Shown here piece after piece: positions 34,001 through 45,500 of a stretch of 64,000 nucleotides of DNA. Origin of the DNA: Saccharum officinarum. Lineage: Eukaryota; Streptophyta; Magnoliopsida; Poales; Poaceae. The position numbers and the translations under genes were made by a program. How positions within the stretch are numbered: position 1 is the stretch's first letter; every line of letters starts with the position of its first letter. The stretch spans positions 94,592,932-94,656,931 of the forward strand of contig CM036168.1 in NCBI GenBank assembly GCA_020631735.1, written 5' to 3'. Below the pieces are notes generated by a model, which saw only the letters and a list, made by a program, of their open reading frames with translations, did no database searches and was not told the origin of the DNA.

Positions 34001-35456
34001 GTTACAGAAGACTGATACTAGTGTATTTCACATCAAGAGAAAGATGAGAGAGCAAGAAACTAAGCATTTTCGAATCGATGAGAAGGGAATTCTCTGGTTC
34101 AAAGATAGACTCGTTGTGCCAAAAGATAAAGAGCTCAGAAATCAAATCTTATTTGAAGCCCATTCTTCTAAGTTGTCCATCCATCCTGGTAGTAGTAAGA
34201 TGTATCAGGACCTCAAGCCGTACTATTGGTGGACCAAGATGAAGAAGGAAATTGCAGCCTATGTCACTAAGTGTGATAATTGTTGTAGAGTTAAGGCCAT
34301 TCACATGAAGCCTGGTTTACTCCAGCCTTTGTCTGTTCCAGGTTGGAAGTGGGATGACATTGTTATGGACTTTATTGTCGGATTACCAACCACCCAAAAA
34401 GGTTTTGATTCTATTTGGGTTATAGTTGATCATTTGACAAAATCTGCTCACTTTATCCCCGTGAAGAGTAATTATCACCCACACCAATATGCTGACATTT
34501 ACTTCCAAGAAGTCGTACGTCTTCATGGAGTGCCTGGGTCTATTGTCTCTGACAGAGGACTACAGTTTACTGCTCGTTTTTGGGAGCGCCTACATCAGAA
34601 TCTTGGAACTAATTTGGTCTGTAGTTCTGCTTATCACCCACAGACATCGGGACAAACTGAGCGTGTAAATCAGATTCTTGAAGATATGCTTAGAGCTTGC
34701 ATCATCTCTTGTAATGGCTCTTGGAAGAAATGGTTGCCTCTCGCTGAATTCTCTTACAACAACAGTTATCAAGAGAGCATCAAGATGGCTCCATTTGAAG
34801 CTTTATATGGTCGCAAGTGTAGAACTCCTTTGAATTGGGTGGAACCAGGAGAAAGAAGATTCTATGGTATTGACTTTGTAAAAGAAGCTGAGGAGCAAGT
34901 TCGTGCTATACAGAAAAATATATCAGCTGCTCAGGCTAGACAAAAGAGCTATGCAGATAAGAGGAGGAAACCTATTGAGTTTGAAGTAGGTGACCATGTC
35001 TATCTGAAGGTGTCCCCTATGAGAGGAGTAAAACATTTTGGGATCAAAAGAAAGCTTGAGCCTCGATATGTTGGACCTTATCGAATTATTGAGAAAAGTG
35101 GAAGAGTAGCCTATAAGCTCAATCTACCTCGTGAAATGGGAACTATCTTTCCAGTCTTCCATGTTTCTCAATTAAAGAAATGCCTCCGTCATCCTGAAGA
35201 AAGAGTAGAAGTGAGACGTATCAAGTTGAAATCCGATCTTTCTTATGAGGAGAAACCGGTATATGTTCTAGATACTCTGGAAAGGGTGACTCGAAATTGA
35301 GTAGTCAAATTATACAAGGTGGTTTGGAGTAATCACGGTGAACGTGATGCAACTTGGGAAAAAGAGGATTATTTAAAGGACAACTATTCCGCTTTCTATG
35401 AAAAATGGTACGACTTTCAAATCTCGGGACGAGATTTTTATAAGGGGGGGCTGTAA
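31089..35456 (+). pseudogene. gag-pol polyprotein of Tekay-type element (four stops)
   Basis: One frame runs through the whole unit without a frameshift. Order: Gag capsid domain (31260-31800), CCHC knuckle CWNCKMSGHWARDC (about 31977-32018), protease with DSGAS (about 32167), reverse transcriptase (32715-33300) with active-site FIDD (about 33111-33122), RNase H starting at [12 protein letters not shown] (about 33549), integrase with an HHCC finger ending CDNC, DDE residues near 34368, 34552 and 34660, a VGPYRI module, and a chromodomain tail (35250-35430). Stops TAA 31416, TAA 32712, TGA 33603 and TGA 35298 interrupt gag, the protease/RT spacer, RNase H and the chromodomain. The final TAA (35454-35456) lies inside the 3' LTR. 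The start at 31089, or the Met two codons later, is the best available but unproven. Confidence 0.93.
35442..35450 (+). other. Polypurine tract of Tekay-type element
   Basis: AAGGGGGGG followed by C lies directly before the 3' LTR TGTAACA, the position for plus-strand priming. Confidence 0.8.
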
Positions 35457-38400
35457 CACCCTGGTGTTAGTTAGCCTCATAATGCATTCATAATGCATGA
35501 TCATGGCATGACATTACCATCAGCATCGTCATTTCATGTGCATCCTTATTTGAAACATGACCTTGCAACATTGTGGTTTCTATGTGCTTCCTTTATGTGT
35601 TGCTAGGGTTTTGTATAGATAACATATGTGATGCTATTGTGTGACTTGGGGCTTGAAAATATCTTTGATATGTTAGTGGAGCAAAATGAGCTAGGGTCTA
35701 TATTCATGTTTTGACCAAAATCCAATTTGACTAGGTTTGACCTCAGTTTGACCATAGCACTGATCTGCTTTGATCGATTTAAAAGTGGTATCTAGAGGTC
35801 TTGCATGGTTGTGCAACCTTTACCAAAGTTGTAGCCAATTTATCTAGGAACAAGAGTCTCAATATGACCATCTCATGAAAATGGACAAAACATCCTCAAA
35901 TAGGGCCCACAAGTCAAGTTTCCATGTTGTTTCAACACTTAGCAAATTTTCTAAGTCAAAAATGTGACATTTCAGTTTCATGTGCCCACCTTTGGAGCAA
36001 TGTAAATCTCAAACTATGCTGAACCAGCTCTAACCCATATTGACACTTTTGTAGCACTTAGCTCTACAATATTGTCAATAACACCATCACCTAGTTCTCA
36101 ATGGTTTAGGATCTAGAGTGCTTTGAAAATCAGGTTACAGTCGGGTGGGTTGACTGAATCTCGGTTTCGGTTTCAAGGTGCCTCTCTTTAGGACCTTTTA
36201 TCTTCCAATCCAGACCGAACTAGCTCAAGTCCATATTGACAAAATTGTAGATCTCATGTAGGTCTACAAGTTTGCTAATATAACCTATCGCTAAATCGAG
36301 CTGGTTTAGGAGTTGTTAGGGGGCAAAGTCGTGCTGTCAGTCATCGCGTTTGACTGAATCGGGAAAACGGTTTCAGTTTCGTCAGAGTTCAGAAGCTCGA
36401 ATTGAGTTCGATCATGGCCGGCACCTCGCAGGAAGCTCCTGCCACGTGGCCAACACGCGTCGAGGCCGCACTGTCCTCGTGTGCTCAAGGTCGCCACGCC
36501 GCCTGAGGCTCTCTTCCTTGCCCTCATCTCGCTCGCCATTTCCTTTCCCCTCTCTGTCGCCTTCACCGCGCGCGAGAGCGGAAGCCGAGCGCAGCGACCA
36601 CCGTCGCCACCACTGCCGAGCACCACCACTCGATTCCTCCTGCCTAGAGCACCGCAGCGCCACCCTCTAGCTCCTCTGTCCCTCCCCTGAGCCAATTACG
36701 CCGAGGTGAGCAAGCTTTGGGCGTTTCCGCCGCCACCGCGCGAGCTCGGCCTCGCCGGAGCTGCGGGCCGCCATGGCCAAGCTAGCTAGAGCGCCTCTCA
36801 TCCTTCTTCTTCTTCTAGCTAGGAAGCTCCGCCGTGCTCTCTTGATGCTCAGGCCGAGCTCGAACGGGCCATTGAGGCACCACCGCCGGCGATGCGCCGC
36901 CGCGAGTAGCGCCACCGCCGCTGCTCTCGCCGCCGGCATGGTTAGGGATAGCAATAGGTCGTGCTTGTGGTGTCTTTCGGTGCGGAATCACGTGGGGAGC
37001 GTGTAGATGCCCCCGGACTTGCCGGATTCGTCACCGGCGGCGAGCAATCGCCGGCCGGAGCCGCTCCCCTGTCCGGTGTCCCTGACGGGCGGGGCCCGCA
37101 TGTCGGCGCGCGGGATCCCCCCTGTGTTACTGCTTGGGCCGTCGTTGGCCAAGCCACGTTGCCGGGCCGCGCTGACGCGGGTGTGTGCGCGCGCGTCGCG
37201 GGCCGCAGTGGTGGTCTGGGCCGTCCCAAGGTAGAGTAGGGTTCTGTTTTCAATTTATTTATTTGATTCATGTGCAAACTTCAAAAATATGTATCTCCTG
37301 TTCTAGAGGTCCAAATAAGGTGCTTTAAATTTTGGTGTGCTCTACATAATGTCTAGTTTATTATAAAAATATAATATGTGCCATGTTTTGTGATGAAATA
37401 AATAGTTATTATTTATCTCTTTTATTCCTGTAGAAAAAGGAGAAAACGATATCTCTTTCTGTGAAGCTCCAAATGGCATGAAATTTTTATAGTGAACTTC
37501 TCATACCATGAATAGATTATGGTTAAATTTTCATACAATTTGAATGTGATTTGGTGGAGTTATATAATTATCTTGTTTTGCTTGAATGGATCTTGTGTGA
37601 ATATTCATAATTTTTCTATAGATCCAGAAAGGGTGAAACTTGGTGAGTGTTGTTCCTATATTAGAATGATGTTAGGAAAAATATGAAATCTATTGTTTGA
37701 TACTTTTCAATAGGGTTTCCTATTTATGCTAGAAATAGACCTGCCATCTGTTATTTTGATATCTCCATATCTGCTTGTCAAAATAAAGTGAGATTTTTAT
37801 GGTAGCCTATGTGAAGCATTAGGTGGCTACTGTAATTTTTGTAGATTTTTATATATAGTTTTACTATATGTTTCTTTAATCACCTAATTAACTAAATAAA
37901 TTATAAAAGAATATTAAATAATTTATTTAGAAGTTGGCGCTATACTTTCTGATGTTCCTTTGGTATGCACAACAAGTTGGTAAACTTGGTTTGGTCCAAT
38001 TGTGCTTTTGAATCGTCATTAATTATTTAAGTTAGTGAATCTGCCATTTCTGAACAGATTTGCTAGTTAAGAGAATTAACCTATGTTAATGATGTTTTCA
38101 TGCTTGGTGATTTATAGCAAAATTGTTGAGAATTTCATGAACTAGTTTCTGGTAAATTTTGGTAGCATTTGGACTTATAGTTTAGAAATAACAGCTGTTC
38201 CAAGCTGGGATCAGTTTTGGGAAGTGCTCTCTGTCTTTTAGAACAGATTCTGTATGTATGCTATTTTAACTTGGTAAATGATGAAATAATGCTTAGATGT
38301 TTATAAATGAAATGTAGACAATTTTATAAGCTTTCCAGAATGTCCTCTTTCAGGTCATTTGGATTTGTAGAACTCCAGTTGTGAGTTTTCTTAGCTACTG

Positions 38401-40346
38401 TTGATATTATGTGGTAAATACTAAATTGCTGGAATCTTGTTATGTGTGTGTTTGGTCTTAACCTTGTGGAACCTAGTGGTTTCTTAGAGGTGTTCAAACG
38501 TGTTAATACCGGAGAGGAAATTTGCACCTAATCTTGAAGTGATTTGAATAGAGCACCACATAACTTGGTTTTGTGCTTACAACGTTGCAATGTCATTGCA
38601 TTCATCTTCACATCATTCATGTACGTCCATAAATCGTCATGTTATTTTTGGATGCATACATGAAATTCATTGGATGCATATGCATGCAATAGGTGTGCCA
38701 AGAATCGTGTTACTAGCGAAGTCCCGCTGGGCGTGGAACCTGAAGTTGAAGTCCGTTCGAGAACCGGAGGTCCAGTCCGACGAAGCCGGAGAAGACATGG
38801 GAATCGTTCTTGAAGCCGAACCTTGATCTCTCTTCTTTCGGTTAAGGCAAGCCCCGGAGCATTATAAGCCTCCTACTTTCAAAGCAATTATCTATATATA
38901 CACGTTATATGTATTGTTGCATTACGTGATAGGAGTTGGTTGAAAACCCTTGCTGCACTGATAACACTCCTTGTCCAGCAATTCGAACCTTGAATCCTAT
39001 ATAGACAGGATCGTATCTATGCTTAGCCCTGCTAAATTAGACCGGTAGAAGTCGGGTGATTTCCTGTCACCTGCGAGATATAGGGACTTATCAGGTCACG
39101 GTTGGCTATATTTGCTATCGTGGAAGTGAACCATGTGTAATAAAATGAAATGAGACCGGGCGGGATGATGATAGTGAAACAGCAAGGCATGGAGGTCTTG
39201 GGTGTGGATCTATCCCCGTCTGTGTCGATTAAGGACCGAGACCTGGACCTTCTATGTCATTTTGAACGCATGTCTGACATTTAGTTGGCCGGCCTGAGGT
39301 TGCCGACCGCGAAGCCTAGTAGCTCAACTCAGGCTGCGAAGTCGAAAAGTGAAAGTCGCCTCGGAAGGGAGCCAGAGGGTCTAAGGGCAGGTGAGTTAAA
39401 AGTCCTGAGCATCCTGGCCACTGGTATCCCCGAGAACGCGGCGCTGTTCGGGCCCACCCTGAGTTGTACCAAAGGTTATCTACGGCTGCCTTTAGCGGGG
39501 TTTGCCGGGTGAGTGTCAGGAATACCCCCCTCAGCTGAGTTGGAATCGATTCGAGTCGCCGTCTCTCCCGGATAGTGAGAAACTTGACTGGTTATCTCTA
39601 GCGTAGATACACTAATTATTAATGATGGTTCGGAATTGATGATAATGATGATGATGGCCTTATTATACCTGCTATGGTTAATATTGTTTGCTCCTGATGA
39701 AGTGATTGCTCTAGTACAGGTGCTAATCTAGATGACAGGTTAATGATTATTAACTTGATGCTTAAGCATTAATGATTACCTATCTGTAATAAGCTTTTCT
39801 GCAAGTGAGTCAAGCTAGCCCACCTTATAAAGCCTTGCATAATCCTTGGTGTCACCGTTGTTTCTGGTTTTTGTCGGGTAAGTCTAGCTGAGTACCTTCT
39901 CGTACTCAGGGTTTATTCCCACCTGTTGCAGGTAACAAATTCGTACTTGTTGCTGCAAGTATTGTCTTCGCCATGTGGGCGTGAAGACTAGACCATATGG
40001 GCATGGTCTCTGTAGTATCTCTTCTGGTATGCTTTTGCAGGATGTGACTATGTACTGGCAGTATTTGAATTTAAATGGTTCCAGAAATTATGTTGCTTCC
40101 GCTAATCTGTATTTTAGTTTTGTAATAAAATTATTTGTACTCCGATGTATGAGAGCTACTTACGAACTGTTGTAACAAGTGTTGTGTTATGTTGAATCAC
40201 TACGATCTTGGTTGCTCTCGGTTTGGTTTGAAATCCCTCGCGATTTCGTGGACTACCGGAGTTATGTGGGCTCAAGTTTGAGAATTTGATCGTTTCGGCG
40301 ATTGTTTTTGAACTTGTGCTCTTATAATTTGGACGGTTCCGTTACA
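35452..40346 (+). repeat. 3' LTR of Tekay-type element
   Basis: It is 4,895 bp and colinear with the 5' LTR. Its first bases supply the last stop codon of the polyprotein frame. Confidence 0.95.
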
Positions 40347-40351
40347 AATTT

Positions 40352-40382
40352 ATCTTAAAAAGCCAAAACGTCTTATAATTTG
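40352..40382. mobile_element. Right part of MITE split by the Tekay element
   Basis: TATCTTAAAAAGCCAAAACGTC continues the MITE broken at 24844 after the AATTT duplication and ends CTTATAATTTGG, complementary to the left end. Confidence 0.75.
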
Positions 40383-41326
40383 GAAAGAAAGGAGTGCAAC
40401 GCACTAGCTAACTTCAAATTTTTTACCCACTTAGAACAAGTATATATAATATGATATAAGCAGGTTGCATTAGGTCAAAAATCAGATTTGTGCATACAGA
40501 GCTGAGGCACAAGCTCTAAGAAATTTTAGAAGAGAATAAGGTGGGCCATATTAATGGTGACATGGTGTGATATGTATTAAGATCTAACCACTATATAGGT
40601 GGACTGTTATCTCGGTCATATATAGGTGACATTGCAACCGACTAAATCATTATTAGCCATGCTCTAAGTGGATACTATACATGTGGTCAATGTGTTCTCT
40701 CATCATGGTTGCATTATGATCTCAGTCTTAGGCTGAACATTGTAATGTTTTTTTTAGATCGTGCCTAGACACGTTTTTCATTAAGCAGAAAAGCAATCAA
40801 CATTACAAGGGAATAAGATGGGAAGCCTAAGCTTGTGAAAGGAAGGTACTTATGCGCGAATAAAGCTCAGTGCTAGTTCAGCACCTTTTCTTCCCATCAA
40901 AGAACATAACATCTATATCTATCTCCACGGATCAGAGATATGGATTAGACATGGAACAATCCTCGAAAAAGGGAGATAGAAAGCAGAACCACGAGGAACA
41001 CTATGTGCGGCGATGCGAGAAGGCCATTTAAGGGACGAAAGGGAAGCAGAGGCGTAGGCATTTGGGGGCCCGTCGTCGTCTGTCGTCTCTGGTTTCATCT
41101 TTTGATGAAATGAGAGGTGATGAGCCATGATGGGAGGTGGGGATTGGAGGAAGACGGCCATGGCTTGGGGTTTCGTCAACGGCAGCACTCAGGGAAGACA
41201 GCCTGTTGTGCGAGTGGAGGGGGCGGGGCCCCAAAAGGCCATGCAAAAGCATTGGAGCGGGCTGCATTTCCTGTCTAGTCTTTTCAGGCAGCATACTCTC
41301 TCAGCTCAGTTAGGAAATGGTAAGTA
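40383..41326. other. Intergenic, possible LINE 3' tail on the minus strand
   Basis: Near 40747-40830 the minus strand reads TTTCTGCTTAATGAAAAACG then GATCTAAAAAAAA, like the 3' end of a plant LINE. The adjoining sequence to 41300 has no recognisable reverse transcriptase, so only a fragment could be present. Confidence 0.35.
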
Positions 41327-41543
41327 CTCTCTCCGTCCCTAAATATATGTCGTTTACATTTTGCAAGAAACAACGTTAATAAAATATATATTAAAAAATA
41401 TTAATATTTATGGTATATAATTAGTATCATTAGAAAGATCTTTGAATCTAGTTTTTAATAAATGTATTTAGAGATACAAATATTGCACATATATTTTATA
41501 AATCGAATCACCAACGACGACACATGTTCTGGGACGGAGGGAG
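41327..41543. mobile_element. Stowaway-type MITE
   Basis: Ends are CTCTCTCCGTCCCTAAATA and, complemented, CTCCCTCCGTCCCAGAACA. TA is present on both sides (41325-41326, 41544-41545). It is 217 bp, AT-rich and non-coding. Confidence 0.9.
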
Positions 41544-42540
41544 TACTGATCTACTGCACCCTACACGTATCTTTGGCCTGGGGTTCCTTCTTTCTTGGTG
41601 TGATTGCCCTGGGAATATCAGGTCATCTCAGGAGATAAGACGTCGCCACACCAATAAGTGATGGTTGCACTCGAAAGGTGCCGTGCTTTTGGCCTCGTCT
41701 CGGATGGAAATTGACGTCTCATCCTGGCCATGTTACAGGCAGGAGTAGTAGAAACAAACGGCCATCGTGGACTCTGCCTCCCAGGTTACGGTGCTAACTT
41801 TCAAAGGCATCATCACAAGCAAGCATCTAAGGATACACAAGATCTTCCTGATCAGGGAGTTTGGACGAACAATCATGGGGGTCGTCACCTAGTGGCCCAA
41901 TCATTTCTGATCATAATGCCATTCATGATTCTTAGCACCGACGCAATGTTGTGTGCGGACAAAATTATCATGATTGGGGAACAATCGCACAGGTTGAGGA
42001 GGCAAAGAGAAGACACTAGTTCGGTTCAGGTCTTTTGAACTGTTTGCATATTTCAGTGCATCATTTGTCTCTCCTCTCAAGGGTTTAGGCAAATTTTGAA
42101 GAAAGATAATAATACTCCCGAAAAAAAAAACACAGTACCCTCATGCGTTGAGGAAAGCCTAAAGGATGGATTTACATTCATATGGGCTATGGCCCAACCC
42201 ACCCGCACAGGCTTCTTATGGGCCTGTGGAGCCATCATAATCTACAAATTCATTTGGCAGATTTGGCAGATGGGTCCTACGAGGCCCCAGAAATAGCGAA
42301 CCGCCCATTCATCAAACAGCAAACAGTACAACAGCGAAAACGTGGGGATTCAAAAGGGCATCGAATTAAGCCTACAGGATGTGACAATTTTATATAATAA
42401 GCATCAATTTGGAAACTATTTACATCCTGCATCCTGATAAGTCAAAATGGCCCAACCTGAATATTGTCTAGTACTCTACCTGAATCAGGTTTTAGTGTAT
42501 ATTGCCACACGTCTTTTACACAGAGACAGACCCAATATAT
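41544..42540. other. Intergenic, 3' side of the OSB gene
   Basis: No supported gene. A plus-strand open frame at 41730-42038 matches nothing I recognise. The 3' untranslated region of the OSB gene should lie just below 42541, but no clear poly(A) signal decides its end. Confidence 0.4.
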
Positions 42541-45500
42541 TTAGCAAGAGAGGCAGGAGCTGGGCATATAGCACAAGGGCTTACCATTGCCGCCAAGCTC
42601 ATATTCATCATGACAGCAAGGTTTCTTTCCTTGTACAGTTGTACCCTTGCTACCTCCCTTAAATTTCAAGGATGGCAGTGCATCTCTAGCCCATTGAGGT
42701 GATTTGGTTCCTATCCATAGACCTTGCCCCGAATTCTTGTTCTTGAAATCAGGATGCTTTGGTGTCGGCTGCATGTCAAACAAGACAACTGCAATATTTA
42801 GCACACATATAGGAACATGACAGACTAGTTAAGATATGTTTTAACTTTATATAATACAAACCTTGTCAGTTCGGTTGTCCCACCAGTTTGCTGGATTGTC
42901 CACAAGATCTCGCCACAAGTCCTCTGAAAGCAAAAACGTGTCATCAGTAAAACACGTCAGATGTCTGACAACTCAAAACTACTATTTCTGTTCCAGAAAA
43001 AAAAGCTTTGGTTAAAAAAGGTAGCAAGAATTACTCAAGCAAGCAAAATTTGTCAAATCGGATGATTTGAGTCAAAACTACATGTAAGGACATACACATC
43101 AGCATGCAACACAAACCATATGGAAAATTAGGATGTTATCTGTCTATGCACCGGGGAAAATAAGAAAACAAGAATACACTAAACTGAGTTAATAAAGCAG
43201 TACACATTGTCTCAAGGTTGACTTTGTACAATTAAACATCATGTACTAGCATGTAACAAAGAACAGTCATTGTACCACCTTCGAGTTTTTGTTTTGATGC
43301 AAAAGAAGCATCTGGGCTCTTCCTAGGCTTCATCCAGTTTTTACTCGTGCCTGCTAATTATATTAGTACCCAAAAAACGAAAATAAACAAACGAAGGATT
43401 AGATTTTACGTTTTCATGTATCATTACCAAAAGGTTTATCTTTTCTTCCTGCAGCAGCATAACCATTACCGAAAACCAAATCATCCAACTTTTCACGAAC
43501 AGATGTCGGTGCACTGTCAAGCCAGAGTGCCTCATCTGAAACCTTGCTTTTAAAATCAGGATACTTTGCACTCCTCTGCATTTATAAAGTGTCAGTATAG
43601 CTTGCAAGCTGTATTTCTTTGAAGGGGAACTCCTATCGTCCTATGAATAAGTAGCGTACTCACCGATCCATTTTCCTTCTGAGGCCGGTTATCAATCCAA
43701 TCTTGTGGTCGAGATATAACATCATTCCAGAGTTTATTTAACTTATCCGTCTTGTTCCTATAACCTGAGGATCCAACACCATGCCATGCCATCATCAGAA
43801 ATTGCAGGCGTTATCTGTAATTCACAATTGAAATCAAAAGAGCAAAATGCATTGGAGGTCCTTAAACCTGTCCATGGCCACCATGTTGTCTAGGTCCTTG
43901 TACTCTTAGAATGAATATATAGCTCCCTAAACTTATTTAAGTGTGTCACTGGAGATCCTAAGCACACTATTTAGCAATATTTACATATGTCGCACTTTAG
44001 ACTTTAGCTTGTCGACCAAAAGGTCCCTATGCTCTAACACAGGATCATGGTCATTGTTGCTATCGTGCTAGAGCTAGACTACATATCAGATGCCATTTTT
44101 CGCTCCACAGGCAAGTTCATGCTGATTAGGGTAATTAGAACATCAAGTGGCCATTTAACGAAATTTAGGGGCCCAGATGTGCATTTCAAGAATTTAGAGA
44201 CTTAGATCATACCATAGGACAAATTTAAGAACCGCTAGTGTATTTTATCAAATCAATTATAGAAACTAGACATTAAAAAACTACATAGGAGGCATGAAAA
44301 AACTACATAGGATACCTATACAGACATTTTTTTAGTTGCATTTGGATGAGGTGATACCTCTCTGGGACTTCTATTTTTAGTTTATTAGTTCGATTTGAAC
44401 AAAAAAGGGCCTAATGAAGCTACATAACCCTCAAATGTACTTGGCAAGTGCGGCCAACACACAGGGCATCCTAAAAGCATGGTTTTTATAGACACGCTAG
44501 GAGTGTGTAATACAATGCACAAACTGTAAGGCTGTATCCAGCTGTTTGCTACCCCATATGTACATATACTCGCAAAGTGTGCTCTGAGTGAATCAGTTCT
44601 AATGAACTCAAAACATCAAAAGTGCAGTAAAAGTATAGCCATAGAGGTTTCATGTGTTGCTTTCATATTCATTAGTTGAGGCATCAAGATAGTTCCAACA
44701 GTCTTGACCAGTTTACAAAGTTATTGGAGCAAGGTCAACATGATAGATCAGCAATCTGCTAATCAGGATCAGCATTCAGCAATCAATCTGATGAATTATA
44801 GACTAATCAGACTTGTGCATGCCAACAAAGGTGCGCAAAAGATATTGGTTGTTATTATTGCCCATAACTGGTAACAAAGAAACATCCCAGCAAGAATTCA
44901 TCAAACACAATCAAATCCTACTATAAAAGAGCGAGTTTTTTTAGGGGGCTCTCCCTGCGTGATAACCGTTCGATCTGGACTTCGTGCTATATCAGTCGCC
45001 CGTCATCCGTGATCTTACATCTTACATGTAAGACTCCTCCTAAACTAAGATTTCTTATGGACTTTAAAAGTAGTAGACTTTAAAAGTTTGATTGTTTGGA
45101 GGAAAGCGAGACTTCTATTTGGAGGCTACCCAACTCCTATTTTGAAACAGAGAAAACTCTGCCCAGGTAATAGAAACGAAGTCACACACGGCCTGAGCAA
45201 CTGAAACGAAGTTGGATGCACGCCGACGGACTCGGCCACTCGGGTGTTGGCCATGTGTCTCCTCTGTCAGCACATTAGACAACGAGCAGTACACGGCGCA
45301 TAACTGTGGAAGAGTCCAGGTTAGCTCAGCTTGCAGCTGAATTAACAGCGCTGCTCTAGCCTACTCGTCTGCACTTTAACAGCGTGAGGAAGATGCCGAC
45401 TACCGAGCCTCTCTTCCAATGGTGCTCCATATCCAGAAATATCGGATTAACCTTCTCTGGATTCGTTAATGGGCCGGTCACATTAGGCAGCCCAATAGAG

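Larger units (their letters stand above)
24845..40346 (+). mobile_element. Tekay/Del-type chromovirus (Ty3/Gypsy), full-length
   Basis: A 15,502-bp element with very long LTRs (24845-29743 and 35452-40346), both TGTAACACCCTGG...GTTCCGTTACA. The target duplication AATTT is exact (24840-24844 and 40347-40351). It has a TGGTATCAGAGC primer site, one gag-pol frame (31089-35456) and a G-rich polypurine tract. Gag with one CCHC knuckle, integrase with a GPY module and a chromodomain tail place it in the Tekay (Del) chromovirus clade. All domains are present, but four in-frame stops inactivate it. High LTR similarity suggests a fairly recent insertion. Confidence 0.95.
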
